Notes under the pieces: generated by a model
The model's input: only the letters and a program-made list of their open reading frames with translations
Told to the model about the DNA's origin: nothing
Databases searched by the model: none
Shown: one piece after another, positions 33,641-44,467 of the stretch
How the letters are laid out: each line of letters starts with the position of its first letter
Position numbering within the stretch: position 1 is the stretch's first letter
Position numbers and translations under genes: made by a program
DNA from: Isoetes taiwanensis
Taxonomy: Eukaryota > Streptophyta > Lycopodiopsida > Isoetales > Isoetaceae
Length of the DNA stretch: 64,000 bases
Direction: 5' to 3'
Assembly: GCA_021234155.1 (NCBI GenBank)
Contig: JAJEKV010000281.1
Span: 310,001-374,000, forward strand

Positions 33641-33999
33641 AAACCTAGGTCGGCAGCTCCTCAACTGCTTCTTTAGCTCAGGCAATTCTGCGTTGTCATT
33701 CTATATGGAGCCTTGCTTGTGGGCTTTGTTCTGGTTCGAAGTGCTATCTCGTGACTCGACTCCCCTATAAGGAGGGAGCCGCTTGATCTCATCCGGAAAG
33801 AGATCGCGTGGAACTCAAGTGGGATCAACTTAGCTATTTGCCTCGGCAACTGGCGAGCATCTTGTCTTCTTTGCTTCCTTCCAATTCCCGCTCGCTAATC
33901 TCAAGCTTGAAGATGTATGCTACCTGCTCACTCTTGATGCACTTGAACAGCCGTTTAGAAGACATACACCGCATGATGGGAACAACTTCTTTACTGTTA

Positions 34000-34330
34000 T
34001 CTCAATGATCTTGCCGCCGGTGTTGGGAAGGTCACCGCTTTCCACAATCAATAATGGCCCCCGCTGGTCCAAGGTACTCCATACCTATTATCAAGTCGTA
34101 CTTGCCGATGCCCATTACCTCGCCCCCCATATCCGATCTTAATCCCCGCAAGTCGATGTCAAAGTTGATTCTTTACCCGCCACCGCCTTTTACCGCTCCC
34201 TTGCTAAGACAACGGGCCTTGGCTTTGACTTTAATGGTTTCAACTTCAACATTTGAACCATTCTTGGAGATGCAAAGTTATGGCTACTTCCTGAATCTAT
34301 TAGGACTATAAATGACTTGGCCTTGGCCTT
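34000..34330 (-). pseudogene. Retropepsin-like protease
   Basis: The minus strand encodes AKSFIVLIDSGSSHNFAS at about 34315-34262. This is the aspartic protease active-site block (xxLIDSGSxxNF) of Ty3/gypsy elements. It lies between the zinc knuckle and the RT, as expected. Confidence 0.82.
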
Positions 34331-34449
34331 TCCTTAATCGTGGAAATTACTTTATACCGGGGCCTTTGCTCTGTATCTATTGCGGCAAAGATATGACACC
34401 ACCTCGAATGTAGTCGCGGGCCTCCTCTGGCCCGTCGTCACGTCGATCA

Positions 34450-35650
34450 AAGTGTCCCAATCTCCCAACTCTGCTAAGCGCTGCACTCATGACATATGGG
34501 CGGTTCATTTGTTCTATGGCCCTGTTTGGAAACACTTGAAGCAAAGCTGCTTTTCTATGCACTCATCTCTCTTCTCCTTGGGCATGGCTCGCGAAAGGAT
34601 CGCGACGGCTTTGGAGTAGCTTGACCCTTCCCGTTTGTCTTTGAAGGACACCCGCTTCTTCTCCTGCTTTGCTTCCCTTGATTGCCACTATATGGGGCTC
34701 TAGCTGGTCCCGGCCGGCTGTTCTCGGCTGAAACTTCTTTGCCTTGCCTTTATCTTGGTAATGCCGCTGCCTCAGCCCACTATTAGGAGGTCCCGATTCC
34801 TTGCAAACTTATTGCCTTGGACTCAAGCCGATCTTTGTTCTTGGGTTTGTGCCCTTACAAGCTTGCGGATCTCCTCATTCGGACCTTCAATGTAACTTTC
34901 CACTTCTGCGTGCTTCTCCTAACTTTGGCACATCTGATTTTAGCCTCATAAATTCCTCCGTGTATTTCATGACGACTTGTTGCCTTCCGGCTTTTGTAGA
35001 ACTATTTGCATCATCTTGGACTTGTGCTCTCTTGGAACGTATTTCGGCGAAGGCTTTAGCAAACTTCTTGAACCACGCAAGCATCCTCGCTTAAGCCATG
35101 AGCCTTGGCATAGCCCTTCCACCAAATGCGTCTTTGCTCCGCCGGGTTCATTTATTGCCACCCCTCGCCTTTATCCTTATCCTTCATACCATAGGCATTG
35201 CCGTATTCGCTCATCTCGTCAAGCCAAGCCTCTGCCTCCATGCGACCTGTTTCGCTGAGAATTGTTCGAGCTTCGGCCTTCAAACATTTCCCAATCGCGA
35301 GAGTCTACTTTCTTCTGGTAGTCCGGGAGGTTCTTGTGTCCCTTTGTGATCCCTCGGTGGTTCCTCGCCTTTTCACCGCTTCGGACTTGGTTACGCTCTT
35401 CTTCTTCCTCCGAATCGAGTCGAATCTGAAGCTTGAGTCGGAGGAGTCCAGTGGGGACCTTCTCTCTTGCTCCTCTTCTTGTCTCTACTTGTTCTCCAGG
35501 AGCTGATGCTTGCGGCTTGGTTGGCGTTACCACCGAACCTGCTCTCGCGTGCGGGCTAGCAAGGCCTTTATCCGTTGAGGTCCGTCCTCATTTGCGATAT
35601 TTCTTCTTCTCGAGTCATTTGTCCAAACTCTTCAAGCGGGTTCCTTTACG
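34450..35650 (-). pseudogene. Gag with CCHC zinc knuckle
   Basis: A retrotransposon gag core reads QQVVMKYTEEFMRLKSDVPK (35000-34930). The knuckle begins CFKC at 34543-34532, with the His and last Cys in a shifted frame about 30 nt further on. Upstream is a charged region (about 35500-35250). It forms the capsid/nucleocapsid of the virus-like particle. Confidence 0.7.
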
Positions 35651-35899
35651 GCGTGGCTGGCGGGGCTCGTTCCTCCGTAAGTTCCCGCGGTTGTTGTCGT
35701 TCTCAAGGCTCAGCCTCTATTTTGCATACACAAGTGGTTCATATCTACATGGTTAGTTTTCCTTGCTTTCTTGCATTATTTATGTTTGTTGGCATGGTTG
35801 AGGGGACACAAAATGTATCAACAAAACATTTATAGTGCAAGAGGATGTTATATTTATATTTTATATTACACTAATACAAGAACTTGCAACCATCGCTAA

Positions 35900-36290
35900 T
35901 CACTACGTTGATGCGGTAAGATGGATTATCCTCCAAGAACTTTTCACTTGGGCGTTCCCACTGGAATGGCCCAAGTTCCTAAGAACATTGGCTGGAGATC
36001 CACCCTGTAATGCTCTTTGCTAAATCTTCTATTCTGCGGTGGGAGGTGTAGGCTGGCACCGTGTAGCGATCTTACTGCCTTTTGTAAGGTATATGGCGGT
36101 CCCGAAGGCGTCAGTGCTACCAGCTCTTTTTCACCGGTTGCATACTCGATTGTTAAGGGGGTAGCCGTGCATGCGGCGAATCACGAGAGTGCAATCAGCA
36201 GCGATACTTCGCCTCGGGGGGTGAACTTGCGGTGGATAACAGCTATTCTTCCATCCATCAGCAATGGCGGTGTAAGCGTAATGACACAAT
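35900..36290 (-). pseudogene. Accessory ORF3, unknown (element B copy)
   Basis: It matches 289-1 of element A (LLMDGRIAVIHRKFTPRGE), then diverges into PPYTLQKAVRSLHGASLHLP and a C-terminal GTWAIPVGTPK before a stop near 35945. One internal stop follows LLIALS. Function unknown. It may be the N-terminal part of gag or a third accessory gene. Confidence 0.4.
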
Positions 36291-36314
36291 GGATTTGCGA
36301 GATGGGTCCTCGGT

Positions 36315-37419
36315 CACTTGCGTTATCCAGCTCGTATGCGCTTCGAAATCATCAACCTCCGCGGTGGTGAGCTCCACGGTAGTCCTTGGTACATTCTTTG
36401 AAGCCCTCGAGGTGGTCGCTGTCCTATCAGGGGAGGGGTTAGCGGGGCCGAGCTTGCAGGATTAGGATGTTTGAGGTCATGCGGATCCCCATCTGTCCCG
36501 GAGAGCAAGGAACTCTTCCTCCGCCGGTAGCTTGTTCCCATTGCTTTGTCCGCGCCTCCATGATCGGGCCCGATGTTGCTGTAGGCGGATGTGGGAGGTA
36601 AACTCTCTCCCTGTAAGTGTCGGCTTCCCCTTGGAGGGGGGAAGTCGGACTCTCCGGGACGATGAAGTCCAAGAATGCATTCGCCGGGTTGGTGCAAAGA
36701 ACTCTTGGTCGGTATTCCTTTCCACACTCAGGGAGGTTTTGAATGTCGCTTAGGAACAGAAACTCCTCACCTTCGATTATAATGGGAGCTAGGCTTGTGA
36801 TGCCTAACAGGGGGTGGGTGACTCGAGAGTCTCCCGCGGCTTCTTTCGGGTCTTGCCACTCTCCCGGGCTTGTCATTTTGCTCCTCTGCTAGGTCGAGCT
36901 CAACATCTTCTTCCTCCTCCTCAGATTCTGTTCATCCGAAGTCTTCTTCCTTCCCTTCCTCGCCCCTGTCAGATGCGTGGTGAGGAGCCGTTGTTATCAT
37001 ACGCTACGGCTAATGGATCTCGTCCATGGGGAATGGAGGTTCCCCCACGATGTTCTCGACACGGTGGGAGAAAAGATTGCCGGGCGGTGTTGAAAGAGAA
37101 GTACTTGGTCTGTTGGCGGTTAGGACCATTGGCTCGGGTGTGCGGTCGCGCTTTGTTTGTGAGGTATTTGGGCATGTTCGACATCGTCTAATCTTTACCC
37201 GAGGGAGCGTCTAGGAACAAAATATCCTATACAAGGGGAGTTGCACTAGGGTTCTACCCTAGCTTGAAACTTCGGTCGGGACTCTACTATAAGTCGGGTC
37301 GTGCAAGGTTGCTTGGGCGTCTACCTCCTCCTTCTGAAGATCCGGAAGATTTGGTCGACGTCGGCCTCAAGAAGATGAGTACCGGGCGCCTGTACCATCT
37401 CCTGGAAATCGGTTGCCAT
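36315..37419 (-). pseudogene. Accessory ORF2, unknown (element B copy)
   Basis: It begins at the ATG at 37419 (MATDFQEMVQAPGTHLLEAD, then VDQIFRIFRRRR and a stop), with further open segments at 37184-36969 and 36876-36439. The last carries LSDIQNLPECGKEYRP, AFLDFIVPESP and GQMGIRMTSNI, shared with element A. The leader may be an exon: both copies have GGAG|GTAGA at its end, like a splice donor. I do not recognise the family. Confidence 0.5.
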
Positions 37420-37533
37420 TGATTAATTCGCGTAAGAGGGTAACAAACGGTTGCAAGAGCGCCTCAGGGAGTTGGGAAATCGGCTAGAAGGGCAGGAGCA
37501 GATTTGTAGGGTGCTATCTGAGAAGTGAGGGGT

Positions 37534-37543
37534 CTATTTATAG
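37534..37543 (-). promoter_or_regulatory. TATA box of accessory ORF2 (element B)
   Basis: The minus strand reads CTATAAATAG, 115 nt before the ATG at 37419. Element A has the same box 114 nt before its ATG. Confidence 0.65.
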
Positions 37544-37732
37544 AAAAGGGGAAAACCCTAATTTTTGGATGACTTGAAAATTTCCTAGGATTGGGTGATT
37601 CTAACTTATCTGAGGTCAAAATAGGAGTTTGAGGACTATAGGAGATGCTTGAACAAGGCTAGGTTACCTAAAAGATGCTATGCAGTAGGTTGAAGGTGAC
37701 TTTAACAAGTCCTGGTGAAGAATTGGTAAGAG

Positions 37733-37795
37733 GTCTCACGGCTTCATACCAAAAGCTTCAATCTAACTTTTGTTTTGACGAGCGAGCTGTGAGAC
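37733..37795. promoter_or_regulatory. Palindrome upstream of accessory ORF2 (element B, proximal)
   Basis: The outer arms GTCTCACGGCTT and GCGAGCTGTGAGAC are kept, while the centre has diverged. Its position matches 1754-1820 of element A. Confidence 0.65.
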
Positions 37796-37928
37796 ATCAG
37801 TCCCATTTTGATTAAAGGTGTCCAATTTGGGTAAACTAATAGTGTAAAGGGTGATGGGCTCATCAAATTAGGCAGAATCGACCCCTTATTTGGTCGATTT
37901 GAGCTGTTTTGGTCAAGTTTGAAGCGAG

Positions 37929-37997
37929 GTCTCACGGCTTGCGCCACCGCTTCAATCCTAACTTTTTGTTTTTTGACGAGGGCGAGCTGTGTGAGAC
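37929..37997. promoter_or_regulatory. Palindrome upstream of accessory ORF2 (element B, distal)
   Basis: Arms GTCTCACGGCTTGCGCC and GGGCGAGCTGTGTGAGAC. Its position matches 1955-2021 of element A. Changes from element A fall at CAG and CTG sites. Confidence 0.65.
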
Positions 37998-38143
37998 ATC
38001 ATGTCTCGGCTCCCCAAATGTCCTATTTTTCTGAGATAAAAGCTAAAACTTATTAATTTGCTCTAATTACTCAAGTTTATGTCATCAAAGTAGACAAAAT
38101 TGCTCTATATTACAAAATTTTTAATTATTTACAATAAAAGTTT

Positions 38144-39360
38144 CTAAGGGCGTTCTCCCTTAATGCGGGTCGCAAGACTCATGTCTTGTCGCATCAAGGT
38201 TACCCGCTTGGCGTGGATAGTGCAGGCTGTTGAGTCTTCAAAATGTTGCACTATCTTTGCCTCACCGCCCTCTTGCATTGCCAAGCGGCGCCTAAATGCG
38301 TGACTCTAAAAAGTCGTTCTATAGGCACGCATAACTTCACGCACCAACCGGCGAAGGGGGCACGGGGGATTAGGAGACCGGCTCTTTTGGAAGTGTCTAA
38401 TCTCCCTTAGCAGCTCTTCTCTCTACCTCCTTCCTATCCGCTTTTCTTCACGGGTGGCGGCAGGAACCTTGGGCTTCGGTGGTGGCGGCCTTAGGTTTCT
38501 TTGCCGTTGGTAAGCCCTCCCTCGATGAACTTAACTTTCTGTTTTCTTCATAATATTTGTTATAGGCCTCCCATTTCTTCATGTAGGCCTCGTGCTCCCT
38601 CATCTTTCTCTCATAAATCTTCACCCCGCCGGTGGCGTAGGCTTCCCGGCGGTCGTGGTTGCTTCTTTCTATCCCATGCGGGTACTTTCGGGGGGCTTAC
38701 GCACTTGGTCTTCTTTGGGGGTTGCTTTCGGTGCCGGCTGCTTTCCGGGTACTTCTTGCTCGTCACACGGGTTCTTGGAAAGAGCTTCCACCTGCGGCGT
38801 TAGGGTTGAAGTCCCCATCGGAAAAGTCGTCGGAAGGGTTTGGGGGTTCGTCGGGTTGCGGCTCCTTGATGATAATGTTGGGGTTGGCCTCTTCCTTGGG
38901 GCAGGCGATCCTTTGTTCTCCTTACGCCCACCCACGAACTTCCCTTTTGGCTTTCTTCTTTTCTTCTGCTGCGCTTTCTTCCTCTTCTTTTCCTTTTCCT
39001 CTTTTTGTCCTCCCTTCTCTTACGCATTTCGTATTTCTGATGAATCTTCAAAGATTGCACGCTACCTCCCGTGGCTCCAAAACGTCACTTGCTCATACGC
39101 TTGTTCTCTGTCCGGATCTCCCGCTCTATTTCTTCATACACCTCCCTCGTCTCGTCGTCCATGGAGTTTGGTGATGTGGCCTCGTCCTCCACTGGCGGTT
39201 GAAGACATCGATCAAATCGGAGGTGTCTTGCTCTTCGTCCGAAGGCGAGCGACCCCCCTCTTGCTAGCCTCTCGAAGCATCTTCGAATGATCTCACGTCT
39301 CGATTGGCTGGTGTTTTTCGCTGGGCGGCGGCTTCCTGCGGTCTGTTTGGTTCGGGCCAT
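38144..39360 (-). pseudogene. Retrotransposon-borne histone H3/CENH3-like protein (element B copy)
   Basis: From the ATG at 39360 to TAG at 38146-38144, about 405 codons, in several frames. The N-terminus reads MARTKQTAGSRRPAKNTSQS: residues 1-7 after Met are identical to the histone H3 tail (ARTKQTA, with Lys4). Next come an acidic segment (EVYEEIEREI), a basic KR-rich nuclear-localisation-like segment near 39040-38950, and a proline-rich linker. The C-terminal fold begins ELLREIRHFQK, then [59 protein letters not shown] and [21 protein letters not shown] and VTLMR resemble plant CENH3, while the GER end resembles canonical H3. The usual H3 is 136 residues, so the extra length lies between tail and fold. 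One stop lies in the fold (after RTTF) and there are at least two frame changes. Confidence 0.85.
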
Positions 39361-39461
39361 GTTTCACCGGATGTCAATGGGATAAAAGTGCGAAAAGATC
39401 GCCCTAAGTTGGGAAGAAGCGGATTTCTAGGGCTTGACGCAAAAATGAGTGGGTTCTACAT

Positions 39462-39471
39462 CTATTTATAG
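39462..39471 (-). promoter_or_regulatory. TATA box of histone-like gene (element B)
   Basis: The minus strand reads CTATAAATAG, 102 nt upstream of the ATG at 39360. The spacing is identical to element A. Confidence 0.7.
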
Positions 39472-39574
39472 CTGGGGGAATTTTAGGTCAAAACTCAAGT
39501 TGCTCACGTTTTAACATGCTAAGGCACCAACTTATCTAAAACTTATACTTATTTCAGACTTTTCCTACCTATTG

Positions 39575-39640
39575 GTCTCACCGGCTTAGCCTCGTTCCAA
39601 TACTAATGTTTAGTTTTGCGACCGAAGCGGCGTGAATCTC
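39575..39640. promoter_or_regulatory. Palindrome upstream of histone-like gene (element B, proximal, degraded)
   Basis: It starts GTCTCACCGGCTTAGCCTCG and retains the AATGTTTAGTTTTG core. The right arm is degraded. Its position matches 3639-3704. Confidence 0.5.
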
Positions 39641-39757
39641 TACATTCTAGGGTTTTAGGTAATTAAAACATGCTATTCTAACTAATTCCTACCTTAGAAT
39701 TAGCCTTACCACATTATTTATCTCAAATTCATCATGTTTTGGTGTTCTTGGCTCGAT

Positions 39758-39826
39758 GTCTCATAGCTTAGCCTCGGCTTCAAAACAAAAGTTAGTTTTT
39801 CGCGACGGTAGCGGAGAACGTGAGAC
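39758..39826. promoter_or_regulatory. Palindrome upstream of histone-like gene (element B, distal, degraded)
   Basis: Begins GTCTCATAGCTTAGCCTCG and ends ACGTGAGAC, with core AAAAGTTAGTTTTT. Its position matches 3829-3895. Confidence 0.5.
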
Positions 39827-40015
39827 CACCTCACTGGAAAATTTTGGCTCGTTCTTTTTTAATCTTGTTAAATTCCAATTCCTTAATTGTTACTAGCTTA
39901 GCATAACTACAAAGGTGAGAAAAAAAATTTTCCCACTTTTAGGGCTTGAGGATCCTATCAAGTTAGTACTCTTGGGAACATGGTCGATTGCTTTGCTCTT
40001 GGTCTCAAGAACATT

Positions 40016-40026
40016 GCTCGATACCA
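40016..40026 (-). other. Primer-binding site of element B
   Basis: The minus strand reads TGGTATCGAGC next to the 5' LTR. This is the initiator-Met site TGGTATCAGAGC with one base missing at a CAG. Confidence 0.85.
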
Positions 40027-40027
40027 G

Positions 40028-41582
40028 CGTGGCGTCCCCTACTTCGTTATCGGTGCACTCCACCAGGTATACAAGCGGAGTTCTTCCCCCACACCAGCTC
40101 CATGCGTCTGGGGGCCCTCCACATATCTTTGCGCACCGTAGCAGTCACCGATTGGGAAGAGTGAAGGTGTCATTCTACCCGTCTCCCTCGGGGCCTACCT
40201 AGGCTGGCGGAAGCGTAAACATACATGTCGTTAGCACATACATCAACATCCTGTGACCATCTCGGAAGGATGGTCCTCCTCATATCTGCATAGACAAAGA
40301 TCAGCACATCACATAGGGGATCCTACCCAAGGCTGGACTCAAAGGATGGCCCGGCGGCTTGGGTCTCGAGGACCGTTAGCGGACCGGGGAATTCATGGCA
40401 ATGGATTTGGCTGGCATAAGAACATGGCATAAGGTTGTCCACTCCATCCGCCCCTCCGTGCACACTTTTGCGAGTAGGCTGAAAAGTGTTGGGACTGGAT
40501 CCAGTAGCCGCCCGGGTGCATAGCCGAAGGGCTATTCACAGGTCATCATCCCAGTCCCGATGGGGCGGTAGGGATCACTCCCTCGAGAGATCTACATCTT
40601 GACTCAAGGTGACTAGAGGGCCCCGCCCGTGATTGACCGAACCCCCTGGAAAGTGTACACCACTTCACGGGTGTCGAGCCCATGCCTTACCGCACTCAGT
40701 GGTAAGCCATCAGACCTAGTCACAATGATCCCGGTAGGCTTTACACACCGGGGGATCGTTCAAGAATCGAGGACATGAATCTCCTTCTTAGCGGTCGGCC
40801 CCTTCACCCCACAAACGGGTGTGGCTCTTGTACCTGGCCGAATCTGAAGTGTGCTAGAGAGGCTACTCTAGGAGCATCAACTACAAGCTTTGGGGCCTCT
40901 ACCCCCCTTCCCAATACAAGGAGTTCCAGAAATACATCGTCCAAATATATCCTGGAAGAACTAAAGAACTAGATCCAATCATAGAGTTAGGTTCTTTAGT
41001 TAGTGTCAAGATCTAAGAGCTAGATAACTACTATGGGCAATTTAATAGTCTAAACCTACTGATTCTATGACTAGAAGACGGTTTAAGCTATTAAATTGAC
41101 CAAAAACCTGATCCTTGAGTGGCTCCTCGACACGAGTTCAACCATCTGCTGATCAATTCGTGGGCCCGATGGCGCAATTAAGCAGCTGTCGGGGAGGCGG
41201 TTTTGGCTCTGGGGCAGCCAAACCGAGCTCTAAAACCTAAGGACGAAAAACTAGCAAGCTAGGGTTTTCCTACCCCTAAATAGACATGGGGTTTAGGCTA
41301 GGGTTTCCAATTACCCAATTTGGCATGTGGGATAATTGGAAAGGCCCCACTTGCCTTTAGTGGCTAGGTGGCAAAATATGCCAACATGGAAAGGTGTGCC
41401 CTCATTAATGTGCACATGTGCACATTAATAATATATGAACACTCCTAGCAAGTTGCCCCCTAGGGCTACTTACGGCTATCGGATTGGCATTACCGCGTCA
41501 ATCGAGGGTGGCGGTATGCGGCGTGACGATGGCGGTACAATGTACGCGATCGGGGCGCATTATCTTGTCTTTGAGCGTCACA
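40028..41582 (-). repeat. 5' LTR of element B
   Basis: About 1555 bp, ending CGTCACA. It is homologous along its length to 28491-30058. The start reads CGTGGCGTCC where the other LTR has TGTGACGTCC. Confidence 0.9.
41404..41429. promoter_or_regulatory. 26 bp perfect palindrome in 5' LTR
   Basis: Identical to 29884-29909, centred on GTGCACATGTGCAC, next to a TATA-like CATATATTATTAAT on the sense strand. Confidence 0.55.
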
Positions 41583-41587
41583 AGAAT
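41583..41587. other. Target-site duplication, right (AGAAT)
   Basis: Second copy of the 5-bp duplication. Together with the left copy it fixes both boundaries of the 13.1 kb element. Confidence 0.9.
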
Positions 41588-42420
41588 CGAGTGTCAACTA
41601 GCAGTTTTACTTTTGTTAACTTCATCTTTTCCATCCTTAAGGCAGCTGCCTTTGCACTATCGGCCTCTTCCTTAGAGATATCCCCTAAAATCATCCATGC
41701 CTCCTCACTGATGGGAGCAAGGGCTCCAAGATTTTTGGTTCTCCATAGTGCCTGGTTACATAGCAATCCATGACTCTCCACTAATCTCTCGGAAATGATG
41801 GGGAATTTTATACAGTTTCTCAACGTGAATTTGAATTCCAGGCCCTTGTTTTGGTTATTATGGGTCACACCTGGTTGTTGAAGTACAACTTTATCTTCTT
41901 CTGTTAATAGATCCTCACCAAATGGATCATCCGAATTAGTGGATTCCTTAGTGGAGGCCTCTGGCATATCAATTCTGATCTGTTCATTCTCTTTCCCATG
42001 AGAGTTTTTTATCCCATTCACATCCTCCAAAGCTGTTACTCCCATAATAAAGTTTTTTGCACTTGCATCTTCATTCATGGTACACTCATAGATCCTATTG
42101 GGCAAACTGTCATAAAGTTCTGCAATGAATGGATATACCTCTTCTTCTTTTTCTGATAGCTTGTTGATTTTGGGTAACAGTAATAGCCATTGACTGAAGC
42201 CCAAATGTGTTACAGCTGAAATCTGATCAGGAGTTCTCATTGCTTCCTTTTCTAGTATAAGTTCATGTACCTTCATGTTTTTGATACAGCAGATGATAGT
42301 CTGCACTGCAGTGTTGGGACATTCAATCCTATTCTTGTCATAACCTATATCAGATAGTTGTTTATTCCATGTTGGGGGTATGACTTCATACTCCATATCA
42401 TCATCTGCGGCATCCTGCAC
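41583..42420 (-). pseudogene. Penelope-like element upstream ORF, 5' part (cut by LTR insertion)
   Basis: An open frame runs from about 42420 (MQDAADDDMEYEVIPP) to the insertion at 41583. It continues in frame at 28490 without element B. A GTGTGCAG acceptor-like site lies at its start, so an upstream exon is possible. It contains SQWLLLLPKINKLSEKEEEV, FTLRNCIKFPIISERLVESH and LGALAPISEEAWMILGDISK. It is mostly acidic, and I do not recognise the family. It is probably the first ORF of the Penelope-like element. Confidence 0.6.
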
Positions 42421-44467
42421 ACATTAAATGCCAAAGGCCATTATTTATATTAGTGTTGTCCAATGGATATAATCAAACTTTAAAACTTAACTCTTCCTAA
42501 GTTGCAGCTTAGGATAACTTAATCGCTCAAACCAGAGGAGAGAAGGTAAATGACAACACCGGATGTCTCCAATGTAGTGAAGTATCTAAAAAAAACCCAG
42601 CCTGAACTAGAATCCTAGACCAGACATCTGCCTCAGTCAATCCCTTGGCAGTATTATCACTCTACTACTAGCATGAGCCTTTCTAGTATAGTATCATTTT
42701 ACCTCTCATAATCAGACCATGTACATGTATTACTAGATCATCTCGATATTCCCATACTAATGTATTCTTTTATGTTAAATGGTAACTGCCTTTAGGGCTT
42801 ATATGGCGATATTTTTCAGACCAGAGACATGAAAAAGCCACAATGTCCCAATTAATATTATCTCCAAAACATGAGAGAATTTAAGTCTTAGACCCAATAT
42901 CATTAGGGAATAGACACCATTTACTTTCATATTTAAAGACCAAAAAGAGACCTTATATCATAAATACATCTGCATTAAAGGTCTGAGATAATTTGAGTAT
43001 TATAACGAGTGCTATTCTGGAACCTTATCCTAACTATGTAGAGCTAAACTTGTAGCTTTATTTAACTTTTATTATTCTGCTCCATCTACATACTTATAGG
43101 CGGGGAAGACCATTCTAAGATGTATGTGAATTAATAGTTTTGAACCATCAATGTGATCTCAATCCTATGATTTTCAACTTTGTGGTTTTGACTATAGTCT
43201 ATATGTCAAGTCTAAATGGAATACTATTATCCCCTCATGGTCATCTTACTATATCCAATTAATGGGTGTGGATGTACAAAACTTTTAGCAAACCAGATAT
43301 AATTGCAGAAACCAGATATAATTCCAGAAACCATATATAATTGCAGTACAGTTTTCTGCCACTTTTTATCTCCATATATTAAGTTTCACTATATGAGAGT
43401 AAATCATCTATAAAACATATTCATAGATCCTTTTTCCTTTTTAACATCGGTAATCCATATACGATCAAAGCGGACCATACTTCCTAGTCTATATCATTCC
43501 TCATAATGTATTATAAGCAACCTTGCACTTTTATAAACTTAAAACCAAAAAAGAACCCGTCGCGTGCGTGCTCGTGGATTTCCATCGGTGTGTTGTATGA
43601 GAACTCCGGTTGCATTGTTTTCAAAACTTGATCCATCCTTGTAGCCAAACCACACTTGTAAAGCAAAAGAGACAATGAGAAGAAAACCGTGCACTGCATG
43701 ACCAAACAATACCCCTGTTAGCATAAAAATGGTATCGGGGGCAAGGAAAAAAAGGTACATTGGGGTTTTCAGCTCTTCTTTGATTACCCATTGTTCCTTT
43801 GCCCTATTAAATGCGCCTTGACTATAAGAATATCTTGAAATCGAGAGATTAACATTGGTATTTCAAATTTGAAACCCATGCTTGTAATTAGATCTAAGGA
43901 TCACTTTGCTATAGAATAATCCATAATTTCAAACTGTCACAAATCCTCAAACCTGATTCTTGTTTGTAAGCTTTACCTTATCATCATGTTAAATAGTGAA
44001 CTGGTTATCGAATTTGAAACATGTAAAAAGATTTTTTACTTAACCATTCATATGTAGCCTTGTATTTCTAATGCATCTCGCCTTGGTCGGAATCCTTATG
44101 AGTAGACAAGCCTCACAAGTTTTCTTATGTGAAGTCAGGCCATCAGCAAATGAATTTATTTATGTGACCTTAACAACCTATCCAACACCTAGATCTATTA
44201 TGTAATCTGATCGAAGTCTGGATAGGACTCTATTGTGTTTTAGAGCAGCAAAAAGCCATTGTTTCTAATGTATAGTGTGAACTTCAGTCTATTGCTATCA
44301 GCCGCCACCATTATGGTCATAAAATTTGGACAATATACCTCTATTTGTATCCTTACAGACGTATTCCTAATGCATCTAGCATCCACCTGAATCTTTATGA
44401 GCAGACCTGCTTCATAGTTTTCATCATGTGGAATCAGGAACTACCTTTTGTAAATTAATCTATGCCA

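Larger units (their letters stand above)
28491..41582 (-). mobile_element. Complete Ty3/gypsy chromovirus with accessory histone-like gene (element B)
   Basis: A 13,092 bp LTR retrotransposon on the minus strand. The ends are TGTGACG...CGTCACA, with 5-bp target-site duplications AGAAT at 28486-28490 and 41583-41587. The 5' LTR is at the right (41582-40028), then the PBS, palindromes, histone-like gene, palindromes, accessory ORF2, ORF3, gag, protease, RT, RNase H, integrase, chromodomain, polypurine tract, and the 3' LTR (30058-28491). The order PR-RT-RH-IN plus a chromodomain defines a chromovirus. About 4.4 kb of accessory sequence lies between PBS and gag. All long genes are frameshifted as read. 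Confidence 0.92.

Noticed and set aside
39085-39360. Idea that ARTKQTA alone is a chance histone-tail mimic
   Set aside because: The same gene continues into a clear H3 histone fold near 38420-38144, so it is homology and not a seven-residue coincidence.
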